DNA of 10,831 bases from Bacteroidota bacterium. GTDB taxonomy: Bacteria; Bacteroidota; Ignavibacteria; SZUA-365; JAADGX01. Position 1 is the stretch's first letter; each line of letters begins with the position of its first letter. Of the stretch, positions 7,207 through 10,831 are shown piece after piece. The notes under the pieces were generated by a model, which did no database searches, was not told the origin of the DNA, and worked only from the letters and a program-made list of their open reading frames with translations. The DNA lies in NCBI GenBank assembly GCA_024276335.1, contig JAJRXL010000261.1:1-10831 (forward strand), given 5' to 3'. The position numbers were made by a program, and so were the translations under genes.

Positions 7207-9645
7207 TCAGTGGATGGGAGTCTCTATCGCGACTTGCACGGTACGGCAGTAGAAACGCCCCTCCGGAGTGTCGTTGTCGAACAGCAGCGGTTCCTCGCCA
7301 AGTCCCTCGTACCGAATACTGAGGGGGCCCAGGATCGCGGTCAAGCGGCGGGCAACGGATTTCGCCCGCTTCGCCGACAGCACCAGGTTGTACCGCGCGT
7401 CGCCCGTCCGATCGGTGTGACCCTGGACCAGGATCGAGGAACCAGAAGCGACGCGTTTTTTCACTTCGTTCAGTATCTGCTCGTTCCTGCCCACGACTTC
7501 GGATGAATTGAAGTCGAAGAGGATCAGGCTGATCTTCTCGATACGCCGATCGGGTAAGTTGAGCGCGCGTTTCCGTTCCAGGGTGCGGAGGTGCACCGGA
7601 ATGCTCTTCGGCTCGGTGGATACTTCGTTTCCCGCCGCGTCCATTGCGTGTAAATAATACTGCAGCGGCGACTCCGTCGCAGGCAGTTCACCCTTGACGG
7701 TCCTCCAGTTCCACGCGATGCTGTCCGGGTAGGTCGAATAGCCATCGGAAGTACGCAGCTCGTTCCCATCCTGGGTCACGTGGAGATCCCAGCGGCGAAG
7801 CCCCTCACTTGCTTCGATGAAAAGATTGAAGACAACCTTCGAGGGATTGAGCGTGCGCTGGATTTCCTTGCGCACCGCAGGCCCCATGATGTCAGGGGTG
7901 GTGACGATCTCCACGCGTCGGTTTTCTTCCATGCCCTCGGGCGTGGTGAGCGGGGACGGGCGTTCCGGTATGCCCCTGTTGCGAATGACAATCCGCCGGG
8001 GCGCGATACCCCAAACGCTCACAAGGTAATCCCGTACCGTCTCCACGCGCCGTCGAGACAAGTCCAGGTTGCCTTTTTCCAGCACGCCGTCGTTGCAACC
8101 GGTCAGTGTTACCACGGCGCCGGGATTGCGTCGCAATCGGTAGCCGAGGATGTTGAGCAAATGGTGATACTGTTCCAAGACGTCGGGCGGGAGCTTGTGC
8201 TGCCGGAATTCTCCCGTCTGCGCGGAAGTCAATGTCTTGTAGCGCGAAGGCAACGTTGCTTTCCCCTGCTCGAAGAAAACGTAATGCAACAACGGTACGG
8301 TCTCCGTGTATGCGATTTCTTCGATGACGAGGCCGGTTTCTTCTCCTGGCCGCACGGGCGTATCGCTGCCCCACAAGTCTGCGTTAACGGAAGCGAACAA
8401 CTTGTGCTCGGCGCTGCGGGATCGGAGCAGAAAATCGTGCGAACGCTCCTCGAAACGTGTCACGTCTTTCAGCAAAACCTCCAGCTCTTCCTCCGCGAAA
8501 CCGGGAGCGCGGGCCACGACACGGTAATCCCTGCCAATGGAAAGAACGATGGCATAATGCCCGGTAACGTCGTTCGATGTGTACGTGGAAACGGTTTCCC
8601 CGCTCTCCTCGTCGATGACCTCAACATGCGCTTTCAATGGTTCCTTGGTTTTCCAGTCGCGAACCGTCCCGCGCAAGTACACGACGGCCCCCGGCGGGAA
8701 AGGATTCGGTTCGGCGCGGTACAAGTCGTAGCCGCCAAGACCTCCTTCACGCTGCGATGCGAAGAAGATAACCGTTCCCTCCGCGGCGAGCGTAAAAAAC
8801 TCGTCATCCAGTTCCGAGTTCAGGGGACGCCCCACGTTTCGCGCTTCCGTCCAGGCGTCATCGACAAAACGCGATACGAAGATATCCGTTTCCCCAAGTC
8901 CCGGGCGACCGTCGGAACTAAAGTACAGGGTCTTTCCATCCGCCGCGATGTACGGCGAAGTCTCGTCGCCTTCCGTGTTGATCGATGGGCCGAGGTTGGC
9001 GGGACTTGCCCAGCTTCCATCCGACAGCAACTCAGTACGCCATATATCGAGACCACCAAAACCGCCTTCGCGATCGGAAACGAAAAACAAGACCCGACCG
9101 TCTGCGCTTATCGCAGGCTGCGATTCCCAAGCCGAGGTATTGACAGGTGGACCGATGTTGCGCGGTTCGTCCCACTGCATCCCCTGGAGGTGCGACAGGT
9201 ATAAATCGCACCGCCCCACACCGTCGGCACGGTCACAGGCGGCAAAAACCAGGGTCATCCCGTCACCGGTAATGGATGGCGAGCCTTCGTTGCCGTTCGT
9301 ATTGACAGGGGGGCCGGCGTTGAGCGGCAACTTCCAGAACCTTCCATCGAAAGATGAAATCCAGAAGTCCTGGCCGCCGACGGCCTGCTTTCCGCCGCGA
9401 TCCGAGCAGAAATACAGCAGGTTGCCTCCGGCTGTCACCGTGGGCGAGAAATCGTTGGCGCTGGAGTTCACGATCGCGCCGAGGTTCGTGATTTCCACCG
9501 GGTACTCATCGACTTGGGGCGTGGGAACGGACGAGCACTGCGCCAATACAAGGGACATGACAATCCCCATAACCGGTATAATCGATCTATGGCGGTGCGC
9601 GGTGCGCTGAATTACGATTCGTCTCTGTTTCAAAGCTTGTAACAT
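7207..9645 (-). CDS. PD40 beta-propeller / double OmpA-domain envelope protein
   Basis: Envelope protein of 812 residues, probably outer-membrane-associated and bound to peptidoglycan. After a basic N-terminus and hydrophobic stretch there is Cys37 in LVLAQC, a poor lipobox because of Gln at -1; cleavage as an ordinary signal peptide after LA is an alternative. Five PD40/WD40-like repeats follow (about 64-312; typical repeat SP-I-ADG--LYF-SDR-GG-GG-DI), probably a propeller. Next are a carboxypeptidase-regulatory-like domain (about 321-395), a first OmpA-like domain (about 452-582), an Ig-like stretch (about 600-690) and a second OmpA-like domain (about 704-808). Peptidoglycan-contact residues look retained in both: Asp519, NxxLSxxR and Asn575-Arg576 in the first; HTD Asp745, NLVLSAKRA and Arg801 in the second, where Asn is replaced by Cys800. 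It starts 18 bp after the clpP stop and ends in TGA. Confidence 0.88.
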   Translation of the reverse strand: MLQALKQRRIVIQRTAHRHRSIIPVMGIVMSLVLAQCSSVPTPQVDEYPVEITNLGAIVNSSANDFSPTVTAGGNLLYFCSDRGGKQAVGGQDFWISSFDGRFWKLPLNAGPPVNTNGNEGSPSITGDGMTLVFAACDRADGVGRCDLYLSHLQGMQWDEPRNIGPPVNTSAWESQPAISADGRVLFFVSDREGGFGGLDIWRTELLSDGSWASPANLGPSINTEGDETSPYIAADGKTLYFSSDGRPGLGETDIFVSRFVDDAWTEARNVGRPLNSELDDEFFTLAAEGTVIFFASQREGGLGGYDLYRAEPNPFPPGAVVYLRGTVRDWKTKEPLKAHVEVIDEESGETVSTYTSNDVTGHYAIVLSIGRDYRVVARAPGFAEEELEVLLKDVTRFEERSHDFLLRSRSAEHKLFASVNADLWGSDTPVRPGEETGLVIEEIAYTETVPLLHYVFFEQGKATLPSRYKTLTSAQTGEFRQHKLPPDVLEQYHHLLNILGYRLRRNPGAVVTLTGCNDGVLEKGNLDLSRRRVETVRDYLVSVWGIAPRRIVIRNRGIPERPSPLTTPEGMEENRRVEIVTTPDIMGPAVRKEIQRTLNPSKVVFNLFIEASEGLRRWDLHVTQDGNELRTSDGYSTYPDSIAWNWRTVKGELPATESPLQYYLHAMDAAGNEVSTEPKSIPVHLRTLERKRALNLPDRRIEKISLILFDFNSSEVVGRNEQILNEVKKRVASGSSILVQGHTDRTGDARYNLVLSAKRAKSVARRLTAILGPLSIRYEGLGEEPLLFDNDTPEGRFYCRTVQVAIETPIH

Positions 9646-9663
9646 ACATCGCCGGTGCGGCGG

Positions 9664-10287
9664 TCAACCTTTCTTCGTCTCCGCACTGCGGGCAAGAATG
9701 ACGTCCACAATGCCGTATTCCTTCGCCTCTTCCGCTGTCATGTAATTATCCCGCTCCGAATCACGTGCGATTTCCTTCAATGGTTTGCCGGTATGTTCCG
9801 CCATGATCTTGTACAAGGATTCCCGCGTACGAAGCATCTCGCGGGTATATATCTCGATATCCGTCGCCTGCCCCTGGGTTCCGCCCATGGGTTGATGGAT
9901 CATGATTTTCGAATGCGGCAGGGCGATGCGCTTTCCTTTCGCTCCGCCTGTCAGCAGCAAGGCGCCCATGCTCGCCGCCATACCCACGCACGTTGTCGAA
10001 ACGTCCGCGCGTATGTATTGCATGGTGTCGTAGATCGCCAGTCCCGCGGAAACGGAGCCTCCCGGCGTGTTGATGTACAGACGGATGTCTTTGCCCGGGT
10101 CCTCCGAATCGAGAAACAGCAACTGTGCCACGATAAGACTGGCAATGTGATCGTCAATCGGTGTCCCGATAAAGACGATCCGCTCCCGGAGCAGGCGCGA
10201 AAAAATGTCCCAGCTCCGTTCTCCCCTGCCGGTCTCTTCCACGACAATAGGAACAAGCTGGTCATGCATTGGATAATTCGCTTTCAT
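9664..10287 (-). CDS. clpP: ATP-dependent Clp protease proteolytic subunit
   Basis: Cytoplasmic serine protease subunit that forms a double heptameric barrel and degrades proteins unfolded by ClpX or ClpA/C. At 207 residues it has the normal family length. The catalytic triad is visible: Ser106 in MAASMGA, His131 in MIHQPMGG and Asp180 in SERDNYM, with spacings of 25 and 49 residues identical to E. coli Ser97/His122/Asp171. The substrate-binding INTPGGSVSAG segment (about 72-82) and the RERIVFIG strand near residue 35 are intact. The start ATG at 10287 has a weak GGA upstream and gives the usual short N-terminus. It lies 53 bp downstream of the trigger factor gene, a conserved pairing, and is followed after 18 bp by the OmpA-family gene rather than clpX. 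It ends in TGA. Confidence 0.97.
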   Translation of the reverse strand: MKANYPMHDQLVPIVVEETGRGERSWDIFSRLLRERIVFIGTPIDDHIASLIVAQLLFLDSEDPGKDIRLYINTPGGSVSAGLAIYDTMQYIRADVSTTCVGMAASMGALLLTGGAKGKRIALPHSKIMIHQPMGGTQGQATDIEIYTREMLRTRESLYKIMAEHTGKPLKEIARDSERDNYMTAEEAKEYGIVDVILARSAETKKG

Positions 10288-10340
10288 TTGTGTTCCAGAT
10301 ATTTTGACATGATTATGAGTTAGTCCTTGAAATAAACCGT

Positions 10341-10831
10341 TTATCCCTCGGCGCTTTCCGTGTCCTTCACCTCGATGATTTCCGCCTCGGCCTTCAGGAG
10401 CGCAAACAGTTTTTCGTTCTTGATAGCATCCACGGCTTCGCTGTTTTGCTTGTAATATGCAACCAGTTGTTCCTTATCGATACCCATGCGTTCCGCTCCT
10501 TCCTCCGCCTTGGCTTCAACATCCTTGTCTTCCACCGTGATGTTCTCCCTGGCGAGGATCTCTTCCCGCAAGAACATCCACTTTGCCTGCCGTACCGCCT
10601 TCGGGCGCAAGTCCGCGCGCAAATTGTCCACGTCAAATCCCTCGGGAAAATTCTCGCCGAAGTACTGCTTCTTAACCTGGTCGACCATGTCGTCCGTAAT
10701 CACCTTGACGAGCGATTCCGGAACGTCGAAGGGGTTGTTTTCTACGATCTTTTCAATGATCTGCGTATGCAGGGTTTCCTCGGCACGTTCCTCGTAGTAC
10801 GCTGCAATACGACTGCGCAAGTCTTCCCGCA
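10341..10831 (-). CDS. tig: Trigger factor, C-terminal part (gene runs off right edge)
   Basis: Ribosome-associated chaperone for nascent chains. Only the last 163 or so codons are inside the window, corresponding to the helical C-terminal substrate-cradle domain; the ribosome-binding and peptidyl-prolyl isomerase domains lie beyond the edge. Recognition rests on the helical, charged sequence with the family-typical NPFDVPESLV segment, the following QVKKQYFGE stretch and an acidic tail, and on the position immediately before clpP. The frame is open through the right edge; the TTG at 10820 is not a start. It ends in TAA. The 53-bp gap to clpP shows no obvious terminator, consistent with co-transcription. 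Confidence 0.93.
   Translation of the reverse strand, partial: REDLRSRIAAYYEERAEETLHTQIIEKIVENNPFDVPESLVKVITDDMVDQVKKQYFGENFPEGFDVDNLRADLRPKAVRQAKWMFLREEILARENITVEDKDVEAKAEEGAERMGIDKEQLVAYYKQNSEAVDAIKNEKLFALLKAEAEIIEVKDTESAEG

Noticed and set aside
7780..9204. 474-codon open frame on the + strand opposite the PD40/OmpA gene
   Set aside because: It mirrors the coding frame of a well-supported gene on the other strand and has no family features.
1..10831. CRISPR arrays, tRNA or rRNA genes, insertion sequences
   Set aside because: I looked for evenly spaced direct repeats, tRNA-like cloverleaf blocks and transposase motifs and saw none.

Overview
The window looks like chromosomal DNA of an uncultured bacterium of the FCB group. 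The main clue is a secreted protein with a type IX secretion (Por) C-terminal sorting domain whose signature is QNFPNPFNPTT. This wording is typical of the Ignavibacteria / Kapabacteria / Calditrichota side of the group rather than classical Bacteroidetes. A large PD40/OmpA envelope protein fits the same assignment. Shine-Dalgarno sequences are weak throughout. Two genes (clpP and the OmpA gene) end in TGA, so UGA is a normal stop here. The assignment is made by eye, without a tree.

Left part (1-3402, + strand): the 3' portion of a very large signalling regulator, open at the left edge. It reads winged-helix/NTPase-associated region, a long TPR array, GAF, sigma-54 AAA+ activator domain and Fis-type helix-turn-helix, so it is a bacterial enhancer-binding protein with an unusually large sensory half. 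The reading frame is interrupted once, by an in-frame TGA at 2869-2871 inside the sensor I motif of the AAA+ domain. Coding similarity resumes in the same frame directly afterwards.

Middle (3403-5908, + strand): an AT-rich intergenic region with a good -24/-12 sigma-54 promoter candidate (3526-3541), possible upstream activator sites and an alternative vegetative -10 box. It precedes a secreted multi-domain beta-sandwich protein exported by type IX secretion and ends in a strong intrinsic terminator (5881-5907). The layout suggests a local circuit in which the activator switches on the secreted protein next to it.

Convergent gap (about 5908-6473): no convincing gene. It holds a perfect 9-bp-stem palindrome resembling dispersed REP-type elements, a doubtful 60-codon ORF and a GC-rich inverted repeat.

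Right part (6474-10831, - strand): four co-directional genes with short gaps, in transcription order tig (3' end only), clpP, a PD40/double-OmpA envelope protein and a small lipoprotein with a C-terminal membrane anchor. tig-clpP is the classic protein-quality-control pair. The usual next gene, clpX, is absent and two envelope genes take its place.
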